This document shows, in pieces, positions 1 to 8,686 of a stretch of 64,000 nt of DNA. The stretch comes from Hymenobacter aerophilus DSM 13606 (GTDB lineage Bacteria > Bacteroidota > Bacteroidia > Cytophagales > Hymenobacteraceae). Where the stretch lies: positions 124,001-188,000 of the forward strand of contig NZ_KB907801.1 of NCBI RefSeq assembly GCF_000382225.1, written 5' to 3'. The notes under the pieces are model-generated. The model was given only the letters and a program-made list of their open reading frames with translations, was not told where the DNA came from and did no database searches. The number at the start of each line of letters is the position of its first letter. Positions within the stretch are counted from its first letter, which is position 1. The position numbers were made by a program, and so were the translations under genes.

Positions 1-2211
1 GTCGCGGGGCACAAAGGCCTTGCGGATTTCGCGGCCCTTCTCGGTGCGGATGGGGATGTTTTGGAGGTTGGGGTTGGTGCTGCTGAGCCGGCCGGTGGCC
101 GTTACGGCCTGGTTGAAGCTGGTGTGTACGCGCCCATCCAGCTCGCACACCAGCTGGGGCAGGGCCTCGACGTAGGTAGAGCGCAGCTTGCTGAGCTGGC
201 GGTATTCCAGAATCAGGCCCGCAATGGGGGCATCGGCGGCCAGCTGGCTCAGAATTTCCTCGCCGGTGGCGTACTGACCGGTTTTGGTTTTCTTGATTTT
301 CTTGCCGCCCAGGTCCATTTTATCAAACAGGATTTCGCCGAGCTGCTTGGGCGAGCCGATGTTGAACTCCTCGCCGGCCTCCTGGTAAATCTGGCTTTCC
401 AGCTCCGTGATGTAGCCCTGCAGCTCGGCCGAATACTCGCCCATGGCTGCTGAGTCAATCTTCACGCCTTCGTACTCGATGGCCGCCAGCACCGGCACCA
501 GCGGGTTTTCCACCTCGTTCAGCAAGTCCAGCAAACCCACTTCCTTCAGCAGCGGCTCGAAGACGTGCTTGAGCTGTAGCGTTACGTCGGCATCCTCGCA
601 GGCGTAATCCGATACCTCGGCGGGCGGCAGGTCGGCCATGGTTTTCTGGTTCTTGCCCTTGGGGCCGATGAGGGCCGTAATGGGCACCGGCGTGTAGTGC
701 AGGTAGGTTTCGGCCAGCACGTCCATGCCGTGGCGCATGTCGGGCTCCAGCAGGTAGTGGGCCAGCATGGTGTCAAACAGCGGCCCCCGGATTTCGACGC
801 CGTAGTGCTTAAGGATGGTGAGGTCGTACTTGATGTTCTGGCCCACCTTCACAATCTGCTCGGCGTCGAAAAACGGCCGGAACTCGTCTACCAGCGCCTG
901 GGCGGCTTCCTCGTTGTCCTGGGGCACGGGCACGTAGTAGGCCTCGCCGGGCAGCCAGCAGAACGAGAGGCCCACGAGCCGCGAGGTCATGGTGTCGAGG
1001 CCGGTGGTTTCGGTGTCGAAGCTGACTTCGGTTTGCAGCAGCAGAAACTCCAGCAGCTCGGCCCGCAGCGCGGGCGTATCCATCAAATGGTACTGATGGG
1101 CCACGTTTTCGAGGGTGCGGCGGGGGCCGGCGGGCGCGCCCGCGTGGCCGGTGCCACCTTCCTCGGCGCCAATAGCCACGGCCGCATCGGAAGAGGCCCC
1201 GAACAGGCTACCTTGACCGGCGGTGGCTACCTTGGGCCGCCGGGCGCCGCGCGGGGTGGGGGTGCCGCCGAGGGTCACGCCGGGCGCCGCGGCCCCGTCG
1301 CCGAGCACGCGGGCGGCCAGCTGCCGGAACTCCAACTCATCAAACAGGCGGCGCAGCTCGTCCATGTCGGGCTGGTCGATGATGAGTTTGTCGGCCTCAA
1401 ACTCAATGGGTACGTTGCGGTGAATGGTGGCCAGCTCCTTGCTCATCAGGCCCTGCTCGGCAAACTCGCGCACGTTCTGCTGCTGCTTGCCCTTGAGCTT
1501 ATCGACGTTGGCAATCAGCCCTTCCACCGAGCCGTACTCCTGAATCAGCTTCTTGGCCGTTTTCTCGCCGATGCCCGGAATGCCCGGAATGTTGTCGGAG
1601 GCGTCGCCCTGCAAGCCCAGAATGTCAATTACCTGCTCCACGCGCTCAATCTCGAAGCGCTGGAGCACGTGGGCCACATCAAGGATTTCGGCGGCGTTGC
1701 CCATAAAGGCCGGCCGGTAGATTTTCACGCACTCGGTTACCAGCTGGCAATAGTCCTTGTCGGGCGTCATCATGTACACCTCGCCGAAGCCCTGCTCCTC
1801 GGCTCGGCCGGCCAGCGTGCCAATCACGTCGTCAGCCTCGAAGCCCTCCACCATCAGAATGGGAATGTGAAAGGCCTTGATAATCTGCTTGATATACGGA
1901 ATAGCCAGGCCGATATCCTCGGGCATGGCCTGGCGCTGGGCCTTGTAATCGGCGTACTGCTCGTGGCGGAAGGTTTTCTTGGCCGCATCGAAGGCCACGC
2001 CGATGTGGGTGGGCTTTTCCTTCTGCAGCACCTCGACCAGCGTATTGGTAAAGCCCAGGATGGCCCCGGTGTTGAGGCCCTTGGAGTTCACGCGCGGGTT
2101 CTTGCTGAAGGCGAAGTGGGCGCGGTAAATGAGGGCAAAAGCGTCGAGCAGGAACAGCTTGCGAACGGGGGCGGCGGGAACAACGGCGGGAGTTTCGGCA
2201 GAGTCGGTCAT
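1..2211 (-). CDS. polA: DNA polymerase I (C-terminus beyond left edge)
   Basis: Family A DNA polymerase that fills gaps and removes primers in repair and lagging-strand replication. The gene starts at ATG 2211 and runs off the left edge, so 737 codons are present, roughly four fifths of the usual 930-950. The N-terminal third is the 5'-3' nuclease domain, with LLDAFALIYRAHF near the start, EADDVIGTLA and the helix-hairpin stretch DASDNIPGIPGIGEKTA. The 3'-5' exonuclease keeps motif DTETTGLD (about residue 399), so proofreading is probably active; many family members have lost it. The polymerase domain is visible up to TGRLSSTNPNLQNIP just before the edge. A TACCTTCG box (2219-2226, minus sense) close to the Bacteroidota -7 consensus lies 7 bases before the ATG, implying a very short leader. 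Confidence 0.96.
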   Translation of the reverse strand, partial: MTDSAETPAVVPAAPVRKLFLLDAFALIYRAHFAFSKNPRVNSKGLNTGAILGFTNTLVEVLQKEKPTHIGVAFDAAKKTFRHEQYADYKAQRQAMPEDIGLAIPYIKQIIKAFHIPILMVEGFEADDVIGTLAGRAEEQGFGEVYMMTPDKDYCQLVTECVKIYRPAFMGNAAEILDVAHVLQRFEIERVEQVIDILGLQGDASDNIPGIPGIGEKTAKKLIQEYGSVEGLIANVDKLKGKQQQNVREFAEQGLMSKELATIHRNVPIEFEADKLIIDQPDMDELRRLFDELEFRQLAARVLGDGAAAPGVTLGGTPTPRGARRPKVATAGQGSLFGASSDAAVAIGAEEGGTGHAGAPAGPRRTLENVAHQYHLMDTPALRAELLEFLLLQTEVSFDTETTGLDTMTSRLVGLSFCWLPGEAYYVPVPQDNEEAAQALVDEFRPFFDAEQIVKVGQNIKYDLTILKHYGVEIRGPLFDTMLAHYLLEPDMRHGMDVLAETYLHYTPVPITALIGPKGKNQKTMADLPPAEVSDYACEDADVTLQLKHVFEPLLKEVGLLDLLNEVENPLVPVLAAIEYEGVKIDSAAMGEYSAELQGYITELESQIYQEAGEEFNIGSPKQLGEILFDKMDLGGKKIKKTKTGQYATGEEILSQLAADAPIAGLILEYRQLSKLRSTYVEALPQLVCELDGRVHTSFNQAVTATGRLSSTNPNLQNIPIRTEKGREIRKAFVPRD

Positions 2212-2336
2212 AGGATAGCGAAGGTACGCAGGGCGGGGCGAGAAGGGAAAACGGCCGGGCCGGCAGCCGGCGGCAGAAACCGGAGCCGTATCTTGAGGCC
2301 GGTTCCGGGGCTTTCTCTCTACTATTTTCGCTGCCA

Positions 2337-2978
2337 ATGGTTTGCCGACTATCTGTTTTACTGGCGGGGCTGCCACTGCTGCTCGCCACACCGCTACGGG
2401 CTCAGCCCGCCGCCACCCAAATACCCGCCCCCGCCGAGCACGCCCGGCAGGTAGCCGATTTCCAGCGTGACCTGAACGCCGAGTTTACTGATCCGGCCCG
2501 CAGTCCGCTGTCGGCCAAAGAGCGCCAGACCTTTACGGGGTTACCCTTTTACCCGCTTTCGGATGCCGCCTGTGTACCGGCCCGTTTCGTGGCCGATTCG
2601 CTGGGGCCGGTTTTCGCCATGCCCACCAGCACGGCCAGCCGGCCGCTGTACCGCAAGTTTGGCGAGCTGCATTTCGAGTTGGATGGTCAGCCCCGTCAGC
2701 TGTCGGTGTACCAGAACCTGGCCTTGCTGAACAAGCCCGCCTACCGCGACTACCTGTTCGTGCCCTTCACCGACCGCACCAACGGCCGCGGCTCCTATGG
2801 CGGCGGCCGCTACCTCGACCTGCGCCGCGGCCAGATCCGGGACGGGCAGGTGGTGCTCGATTTCAATAAGGCCTACAACCCCTCGTGCGCCTACGCGCCG
2901 GGCTACGCCTGCCCGGTGCCCCCGCCCGAAAACCGGCTGGCCACCGCCGTGGAGGCGGGCGTCCGGCACGCGCACTAG
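2337..2978 (+). CDS. DUF1684 family secreted protein
   Basis: Predicted secreted or periplasmic protein of 213 residues. A signal peptide is clear at residues 1-23 (hydrophobic core LSVLLAGLPLLLATP, then AQ). The rest matches the DUF1684 pattern as I know it: a YRKFGELHFELDG strand region, LFVPFTDRTNGRGSYGGGRYLDL in the middle (about 140-165) and a Cys-containing C-terminus ending CPVPPPENRL. The biochemical role of DUF1684 is not established, so none is assigned. The gene is divergent from polA with 125 bases between the starts. The start was chosen because it gives an intact signal peptide. Confidence 0.85.
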   Translation: MVCRLSVLLAGLPLLLATPLRAQPAATQIPAPAEHARQVADFQRDLNAEFTDPARSPLSAKERQTFTGLPFYPLSDAACVPARFVADSLGPVFAMPTSTASRPLYRKFGELHFELDGQPRQLSVYQNLALLNKPAYRDYLFVPFTDRTNGRGSYGGGRYLDLRRGQIRDGQVVLDFNKAYNPSCAYAPGYACPVPPPENRLATAVEAGVRHAH

Positions 2979-3051
2979 GCTGATGGCGGGTGGTCTGCTA
3001 ACCATCTGGCAGGGTTTGGCGTAAGCCGATTGAACCCAATTCCACTTCCTT

Positions 3052-3642
3052 ATGAAATCTGCTCAAACTGATTCCAACAACGACACCAACTCCAAAGCCA
3101 AGCCCTCGGGGATGTTGGGCAAGCTCGTGGGCGGCGCCCTGCTGGCGCTGGGCGTAAGCTACCTCGTCAACAAAACCCAGGGTAAGAAAACGGCCGTATC
3201 CGACGACGAAACCGACACGCTGCAGGAGCTGCTGCTGTTCGTGAATGACCGCATTGCCGGCTACCAGCGGGCCGTTGATGAGAGCAAGGATGCCGAACTG
3301 ACCGGCTACTACAAGCAACTGGTGAGCCAGAGCCAGCAGTTTGCCAATCAACTCAACCAGCACCTGCGCCAGCTTGGTGGTGGGCGCCAGACCAGCACCA
3401 CCCTCAAGGGCAAGCTCTACCGCCGCTGGATGGATGCCAAAGCGGCCGTTACCGGCTCCGACGAAAAAGCAATTCTGGGCGCCAACGTGTACGGCGAGGA
3501 GTGGGCTCTGAAAGCCTACCAGGATGCCCTCGACAGCCAGAGCCTCACCGGCCAGCTGCGCCAGGAAGTAGAGCGCCAGTACGAAAAGTCGCAGCAGACC
3601 TACGACAAACTCCAGAAGCTCCAAAGCAAGCAGTCAGCGTAA
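3052..3642 (+). CDS. PA2169-type four-helix-bundle protein (DUF2383)
   Basis: Protein of 196 residues. After a short polar start and a hydrophobic segment (about 20-42, GMLGKLVGGALLALGVSYLV), residues about 55-190 form a long amphipathic helical region typical of the DUF2383/PA2169 ferritin-like four-helix bundle: DTLQELLLFVNDRIAGYQRA opens the bundle and EEWALKAYQDAL lies in the third helix. Family members are often stress- or stationary-phase associated, but no enzymatic activity is established. The hydrophobic N-terminal segment may anchor it to the membrane. It stands alone between DUF1684 and a strong terminator. Confidence 0.82.
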   Translation: MKSAQTDSNNDTNSKAKPSGMLGKLVGGALLALGVSYLVNKTQGKKTAVSDDETDTLQELLLFVNDRIAGYQRAVDESKDAELTGYYKQLVSQSQQFANQLNQHLRQLGGGRQTSTTLKGKLYRRWMDAKAAVTGSDEKAILGANVYGEEWALKAYQDALDSQSLTGQLRQEVERQYEKSQQTYDKLQKLQSKQSA

Positions 3643-3664
3643 GCATCTGCAAAGCTAAAAGCCC

Positions 3665-3713
3665 AAAACGCGGCCCGCGTAGCTCCCAAAGGAGTTGTGC
3701 GGGCCGCGTTTTT
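3665..3713. terminator. Bidirectional rho-independent terminator
   Basis: Arms AACGCGGCCCGC (3667-3678) and GCGGGCCGCGTT (3699-3710) form a 12-bp perfect GC-rich stem with a 20-base loop, followed by a T-run on the plus strand and preceded by A-rich sequence that gives a T-rich tail on the minus strand. It lies between the convergent genes ending at 3642 and 3738 and can serve both. Confidence 0.8.
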
Positions 3714-3737
3714 GTATAATACAAGATACAATATGGC

Positions 3738-6188
3738 CTACAACGCCGGCTGCACTTCGAACGTAGTGCGGCTGCTGCCCGCCGCGCCGCTGGCGTCGAG
3801 GCCCTGGACTTCTACCAGGTAGCGGCCGGGCTGGTCGCCGGTGAAAAACTCCAGCGTCTGCGGGGCCGCGCCGGGGCCGGCCACGGTTACGGCCGGGTTC
3901 CAGTAGAGTAACTCGCGCATATCGGGCCGGCGGCTGCGCTGCTGCTCGGGCGTGTCGTAGCGCGGGGCGTAGAACTCGCGCTGCTCCTGCAGGCCCTCGT
4001 ACTCCTGAATCAGCACCCGCGGGTCGAGCTGGAAGCCTTCGAGGTTGCCCTGGTAAGTGCGCAGGCTAAGGAGGCCGTTGTAGGCTGTTTCGCCCTGGAA
4101 ATACCGGCTGTTTATTACATCGAGCCGCTGAATCTTGAGCGGGTCCATGGCCATCATCTTATTGATATTGAACACCGGCACCCCGTCGAGCAGCACCATC
4201 GGATTTTCCTGGAAAAGGCTGCGGTTAAGCATGTCGGTAGCCATCAGGTGGAAGCCGTCGTTGCGGATGCGCACTACTACGCTCGGCACGTATTCACGCA
4301 GCACTTCTTCCATCACCTTGAAGCGCGTGTAGTCATCGAGCCGGTAAGTGGCGTCGGGCCGGCCGTAAAACGGTACGCTGTCGGTGGGCATCACCTGGTA
4401 GCGGTCGAACTTCTTGCCCGCAAACACGGTCTGCACCTGGGCCTGGAGGTGGCGGCGGGCGTAGTCGGCGCGGAAGCGGGCGGCCACATCGAAAGCGGGC
4501 AGCGCGGGGCGGGCAGCGAACTGTTCCGAGTAGGGGTCGAGCAGCGTAATGCGGCTGGTGCTGTCCTGGCGCGGGTCGGTTTGCAGCATCAGCGACTGGG
4601 GTCCGTACAGGTTGCCGGGCTCGAAGCGCAGCAGCCCGCTGGCGTCGCTGTAGTCAGAATACAGGCGCACAACGCGGCTTGGCGACGATAGGTAGGCTGT
4701 GATGTTGGGTTGCGGAGCGTTGGTGCCGGCGCGGGTGAGGCGGGCCTGCACTACCGGGCCGTACAGCTCGGGCTGAAAAGCCGGCGGACCAGTTACGGGC
4801 CGCAACACATCGGCCCACTTAAACCGGCTCCAGCCCTGCACCAGCAGCAGGTCGTCGGTGGCGGCTTCGGCCTCCGGCCCGGTAGCCGTGAAGTAGTAGC
4901 CCGGGTTTTCCACCCCGCCGCGCAGCTCCGAAGTCAGGCCCAGGTATTGGTCGATGGTGGGTACGGTAGTAGCACTGAGCGAATCGAGGCGGTACACGGC
5001 CACCGAAAGGCTGGCGGTGGCGGCCGCGTTGGCAGCCGCCACCGCCAGGTTCACTTTCGAGCGGGGTGCGTAATTGGCTTGGTCGGGCCGGGCCGCTAGG
5101 TTCAGGTTGTGGCTTGGGCGCCGAAAATACAGCCGCTCGGCCAGCGGCTGGCGGGTTTCACTGAACAGCGTAAAGCGCGACACCCCCTCGGGCAGCTCGC
5201 TTTGGTTTATGGTAATCTGCGCCTGACCGTTCTGCAATTGCACTGGCCGGGCCAGGGAAGCGTGCTGGCGGGCGTGGCCCAGTAGTAGTACGGTTGCAGG
5301 CTGGCCGGTGGTGCCTTGTACCCTGAGCGTAAGCTGGCCGGGGCTGGCGGCCGGGGATATACTCAGCACGTAGCCCTGCTCGCGCACCGTCGGCAACCGG
5401 CTGGTAAAGGCCAGCGGCCGGGCCTGGCCGGGCCCGGCCGCCCGGTTGATAACCGCCGAGTAGGCGCCGGACCCGCTTGCCGCCGGGGTAAGCTCGAAGC
5501 TGCCCATGCCGCCGCGCCGGGTGCTGAAGGTGGCCACGGCTGCCCCCTGCGCATCGAGCACGGTGCCGGTAGCGGCCACCCCACGGCCGCGCTTATCGGT
5601 GATTTTGAACGCTACTTTGCTGCGCAGCCCGCGTACCAGCTCGCCGCCTTCCGGGAAAAACTGCGCCGCCAGCGCCGCCGAGTCGGGGGCCGGTACTGCG
5701 CCCGAAGCCGCAAAGGTATTCAGCACCGTAACGGTTGAATGGAAGTAGGCCTCGGGTCCGAAGTTCTGCATCCAGCGGGTGTAGGCCCGCACCGTGTAGC
5801 GGCCGGAGGGCAGCGACGAGGGCAGCAGGAATGTGCCCTGGCCGGTAGCCTCGCGTAGTGGCACCTTGCCCCGCAGCACTGGCTGGCGGCTGGCATCGAG
5901 TACCTCTACGTAGGCCACGCTACTCAGAGCCTGCGGTTTGGCTTCGGCCCCACCGGTAGCGTACAGCTTGAACCACATCGTTTCGCCGCTCAGGTACAGT
6001 GGCCGGTCGAGGTGCAGAAACAGCTCCTCACGGGGCATCTGCCGGCCCTGGCGATTGAACTGGCCAGTGAGGCCGCCGAGCGAATCGAGCGGAGCCTGGG
6101 CAGCAGCCACGTTGATCAGCCCTGACAGCCCGGCCAGCAACAGGATGGTGCGACAAGTAGAAAAAGAAGAATCAGGAAGACGAAGCAT
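3738..6188 (-). CDS. MG2-like / TonB plug-like secreted protein
   Basis: Large exported protein of 816 residues, last gene of a TonB-receptor operon. ATG 6188 gives a signal peptide ending AAAQ; the open frame continues upstream but would overlap the preceding gene. Near the N-terminus is EELFLHLDRPLYLSGETMWF, the typical start of an alpha-2-macroglobulin-like MG2 domain, followed by several beta-sandwich-like segments. Near the C-terminus (about 655-730) NPMVLLDGVPVFNINKMM and the following residues resemble a TonB receptor plug domain, but no beta-barrel follows. Such proteins accompany receptor/DUF4249 loci in Bacteroidota; the substrate is unknown. It starts 19 bases after the DUF4249 gene ends. 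Confidence 0.8.
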   Translation of the reverse strand: MLRLPDSSFSTCRTILLLAGLSGLINVAAAQAPLDSLGGLTGQFNRQGRQMPREELFLHLDRPLYLSGETMWFKLYATGGAEAKPQALSSVAYVEVLDASRQPVLRGKVPLREATGQGTFLLPSSLPSGRYTVRAYTRWMQNFGPEAYFHSTVTVLNTFAASGAVPAPDSAALAAQFFPEGGELVRGLRSKVAFKITDKRGRGVAATGTVLDAQGAAVATFSTRRGGMGSFELTPAASGSGAYSAVINRAAGPGQARPLAFTSRLPTVREQGYVLSISPAASPGQLTLRVQGTTGQPATVLLLGHARQHASLARPVQLQNGQAQITINQSELPEGVSRFTLFSETRQPLAERLYFRRPSHNLNLAARPDQANYAPRSKVNLAVAAANAAATASLSVAVYRLDSLSATTVPTIDQYLGLTSELRGGVENPGYYFTATGPEAEAATDDLLLVQGWSRFKWADVLRPVTGPPAFQPELYGPVVQARLTRAGTNAPQPNITAYLSSPSRVVRLYSDYSDASGLLRFEPGNLYGPQSLMLQTDPRQDSTSRITLLDPYSEQFAARPALPAFDVAARFRADYARRHLQAQVQTVFAGKKFDRYQVMPTDSVPFYGRPDATYRLDDYTRFKVMEEVLREYVPSVVVRIRNDGFHLMATDMLNRSLFQENPMVLLDGVPVFNINKMMAMDPLKIQRLDVINSRYFQGETAYNGLLSLRTYQGNLEGFQLDPRVLIQEYEGLQEQREFYAPRYDTPEQQRSRRPDMRELLYWNPAVTVAGPGAAPQTLEFFTGDQPGRYLVEVQGLDASGAAGSSRTTFEVQPAL

Positions 6189-6207
6189 AGTAAGGCCGAA
6201 TAAGAAT

Positions 6208-7437
6208 CTACCAGAACGAGGGCCGGATGGCCGTGCCGCGGGCCCGACAGTCAACGCAATCAACCGATGTGGACCACAGGCCCTGCCCCGGTACGCGCGT
6301 AATCGGCACGTAGGATGGGTCATCGAAGGCACCGAACAGGATGGCGGCTATTTCATCGGGCGTTGGTGGTGGGTCGCCCGCGTAGGGGTTGGTGAGGTCG
6401 GGAGGCATACAGTCCTCGTAGCCAGTAAGCGGAACGGTGCCGGCGGGCAGTTCGGTGCGGTCGACGAAGATGCGTTTTTCGCTCACCGAGTGCGCGCCCA
6501 CAAAGCCCAGCGCGGGCTGGCCGCCGCCGGCCTCGTCGAGGTTGCGCACATTGCCCGTGAGCTGGCTGGGCTGGGCATCGAAGAGGGTGCCGATGTTTTC
6601 CGTGTTCTTGGCCAGCAGCTGCCAGTAGTCGTACTCCTCACGCGTGAGCGCCTGCTGGCGCACGTGCAGGCTATAGCGGCTGAACAGGCGGTTGGAGTTG
6701 AGCGGCAGCACGCGCAGGCGGAAGTCGCGCACCTGATCCTGGCTTAGGCCCGCCGTCTGGTTCAGCACAATCTTCGGCGACTGTTCATTGCCCCAACACT
6801 TGGCCGGGTAGGGGTAAGGCGAACTGATTTCACCGAGGCGTCCCTTTCCAGGGCCGATGGTATAATACTGGATGTCAGGCCGATAAACCGGGATAATTTC
6901 CCAGGTTTCGTCGTATTCCCAGCGGTAGAACTGGCTGCTGCCGGTGGGGTCCTGGGTGCTGAGGTAGAAGTTGAAGCCCGACTCCTGGGCTTTCCACTGC
7001 AGCTCGTCGATGGGGGGCGCACAAGAAACGGGCACAAAGTCGGAGGCGTACTGCTGGCCCTTGGCCGTGCTGATGCGCAGGCGGCATAGGCTGCCGGCGG
7101 GCAGGTTGAGCGGGGCGCCGGTGTAGGTGCCGGGCGCGGTTTCGCTGAGCGCGTAGCTGGGCCCGTTTTGCAGCTCAATCAGCAGCCGGGCCTTGGTTTC
7201 GAGGGCCGGCGTGACTTTAGCAGCTAAAGCGGCCGTGCGCGAGAGACGGATGGAGGTGGGCCCGTCGGCGTTGATAAAGCCTTCGACCACGAGCAGGTTG
7301 GGCGGCGCGTTGATAACCTCCGGCGCATACGGCTCTACACAGCCCGCCAGCCCTGCCAGCAGCAGCAGAATCAGCGCCAGCAACTGCTGCATCCGATACC
7401 GTGAGGGCGCTTTACTAGAAACGGTCAGGGAAAGCAT
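6208..7437 (-). CDS. DUF4249 lipoprotein, copy 1
   Basis: Outer-membrane-type lipoprotein of 409 residues. The lipobox LAGLAGC is followed directly by VEPYAPEVINAPPNLLVVEG, the start of the DUF4249 domain. ATG 7437 gives a signal peptide of 33 residues; ATG 7392 gives 18 and is a good alternative. DUF4249 genes usually lie next to TonB receptors in Bacteroidota and are presumed to help the receptor bind or take up its ligand; this is not proven. It is a close paralogue of the gene just upstream (7490-8686): the first two thirds are nearly identical, while the region after ETWEIIP and the extreme C-terminus differ. Six Cys residues, including CVDC near the end, suggest disulfides. Confidence 0.87.
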   Translation of the reverse strand: MLSLTVSSKAPSRYRMQQLLALILLLLAGLAGCVEPYAPEVINAPPNLLVVEGFINADGPTSIRLSRTAALAAKVTPALETKARLLIELQNGPSYALSETAPGTYTGAPLNLPAGSLCRLRISTAKGQQYASDFVPVSCAPPIDELQWKAQESGFNFYLSTQDPTGSSQFYRWEYDETWEIIPVYRPDIQYYTIGPGKGRLGEISSPYPYPAKCWGNEQSPKIVLNQTAGLSQDQVRDFRLRVLPLNSNRLFSRYSLHVRQQALTREEYDYWQLLAKNTENIGTLFDAQPSQLTGNVRNLDEAGGGQPALGFVGAHSVSEKRIFVDRTELPAGTVPLTGYEDCMPPDLTNPYAGDPPPTPDEIAAILFGAFDDPSYVPITRVPGQGLWSTSVDCVDCRARGTAIRPSFW

Positions 7438-7489
7438 AAAGTCACCAAAGATTGAAATATCGAAAACGAGCTGGGAGGTATATTGGCTA

Positions 7490-8686
7490 CTACCAGAAGT
7501 CAGGCCGCACCGTAGTGCCACGGGTACGGCAGTCGACACAGTCGCGGGAGGCAAATTCGACCCCTTTGGCAACCTCGAAAATCGGAACGAAACTACCATC
7601 ATGGAAAGCTCCGTATAGGGTTTGTGCCTTTTCCTCGGGGGGAGGTGGTGGAAATGGCTCAACAAGGTTGAGTAAGGTAAGTGGACTACAACTCTCGTAG
7701 CCGGTGAGCGGGTTGCTGCCGGCAGGCAGGTCGGTGCGGTCTACGAAAATGCGTTTTTCGCTCACCGAGTGGGCACCCACGAAGCCGAGGGCCTGCTGAC
7801 CGCCGGCCTCATCGAGGCTGCGCACGTTGCCCGTGAGCTGGCTGGGCTGGGCATCGAAGAGCGAGCCGATGTTTTCCGTGTTCTTGGCCAGCAGTTGCCA
7901 GTAGTCGTATTCTTCGCGCGTGAGCACCTGCTGGCGCACGCGCAGGCTGTAGCGGCTGAACAAGCGCTCGGAGTTGAGCGGCAGCACGCGCAGGCGGAAG
8001 TCGCGCACCTGGTCTTGGCTCAAACCGCTGGTCCGGCTCACCACCACCTTATTGGATTGCTCGCTCACCCAACACCTGAACGGATAAGGATAGGGGCGGG
8101 AGCGAATAGTATCAATTTTTCCGGTTCCGACTCCGGTGTCGTAGTAGCCAATATTAGGCTGATAGGTAGGGATAATTTCCCAGGTTTCGTCGTATTCCCA
8201 GCGGTAGAACTGGCTGTTGCCGGTGGGGTCCTGGGTGCTGAGGTAGAAGTTGAAGCCCGACTCCTGGGCTTTCCACTGTAGCTCGTCGATGGGGGGCGTG
8301 CGCTTGACGGGCACAAAGTCGGAGGCGTACTGCTGGCCCTTGGCCGTGCTGATGCGCAGGCGGCATAGGCTGCCGGCGGGCAGGCTGAGCGGGGCGCCGG
8401 TGTAGGTGCCGGGCGCGGTTTCGCGGAGCGGGTAGCTGGGCCCGTTCTGCACTTCGACTGCCAATTGGGCGTTGGTTTCGGGCGGTGGCAGCGTGGTCTG
8501 GGCCAGAGTGATTGTGCGCGAGAGGCGGATGGAGGTGGGCCCATCGGCGTTGATGAAGCCCTCGACCACGAGCAGGTTGGGCGGCGCGTTGATGACCTCG
8601 GGCGCATACGGCTCCACGCAACCCGCCAGTCCTGCCAGCAGCAATAGCAACCATAGGCCGTGCCGAAAAACAGTTAGCTTTTTCAT
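7490..8686 (-). CDS. DUF4249 lipoprotein, copy 2
   Basis: Protein of 398 residues and paralogue of the 6208-7437 product. The signal peptide MKKLTVFRHGLWLLLLLAG ends in lipobox LAGC, then the same VEPYAPEVINAPP start of DUF4249. The ATG (8684-8686) directly abuts the TAG stop of the upstream TonB receptor, so the two are almost certainly translationally coupled. Likely an outer-membrane accessory lipoprotein of that receptor. The C-terminal CVDCRTRGTTVRPDFW is shared with copy 1. Divergent patches, for example after YWQLL and in the proline-rich stretch PFPPPPPEE near the end, may reflect different ligands or drift after duplication. Confidence 0.88.
   Translation of the reverse strand: MKKLTVFRHGLWLLLLLAGLAGCVEPYAPEVINAPPNLLVVEGFINADGPTSIRLSRTITLAQTTLPPPETNAQLAVEVQNGPSYPLRETAPGTYTGAPLSLPAGSLCRLRISTAKGQQYASDFVPVKRTPPIDELQWKAQESGFNFYLSTQDPTGNSQFYRWEYDETWEIIPTYQPNIGYYDTGVGTGKIDTIRSRPYPYPFRCWVSEQSNKVVVSRTSGLSQDQVRDFRLRVLPLNSERLFSRYSLRVRQQVLTREEYDYWQLLAKNTENIGSLFDAQPSQLTGNVRSLDEAGGQQALGFVGAHSVSEKRIFVDRTDLPAGSNPLTGYESCSPLTLLNLVEPFPPPPPEEKAQTLYGAFHDGSFVPIFEVAKGVEFASRDCVDCRTRGTTVRPDFW

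Noticed and set aside
697..2454. Long plus-strand frame of 585 codons opposite polA
   Set aside because: Antisense shadow of a real gene in GC-rich DNA: low-complexity His/Gly/Ala/Val-rich sequence with no domain.
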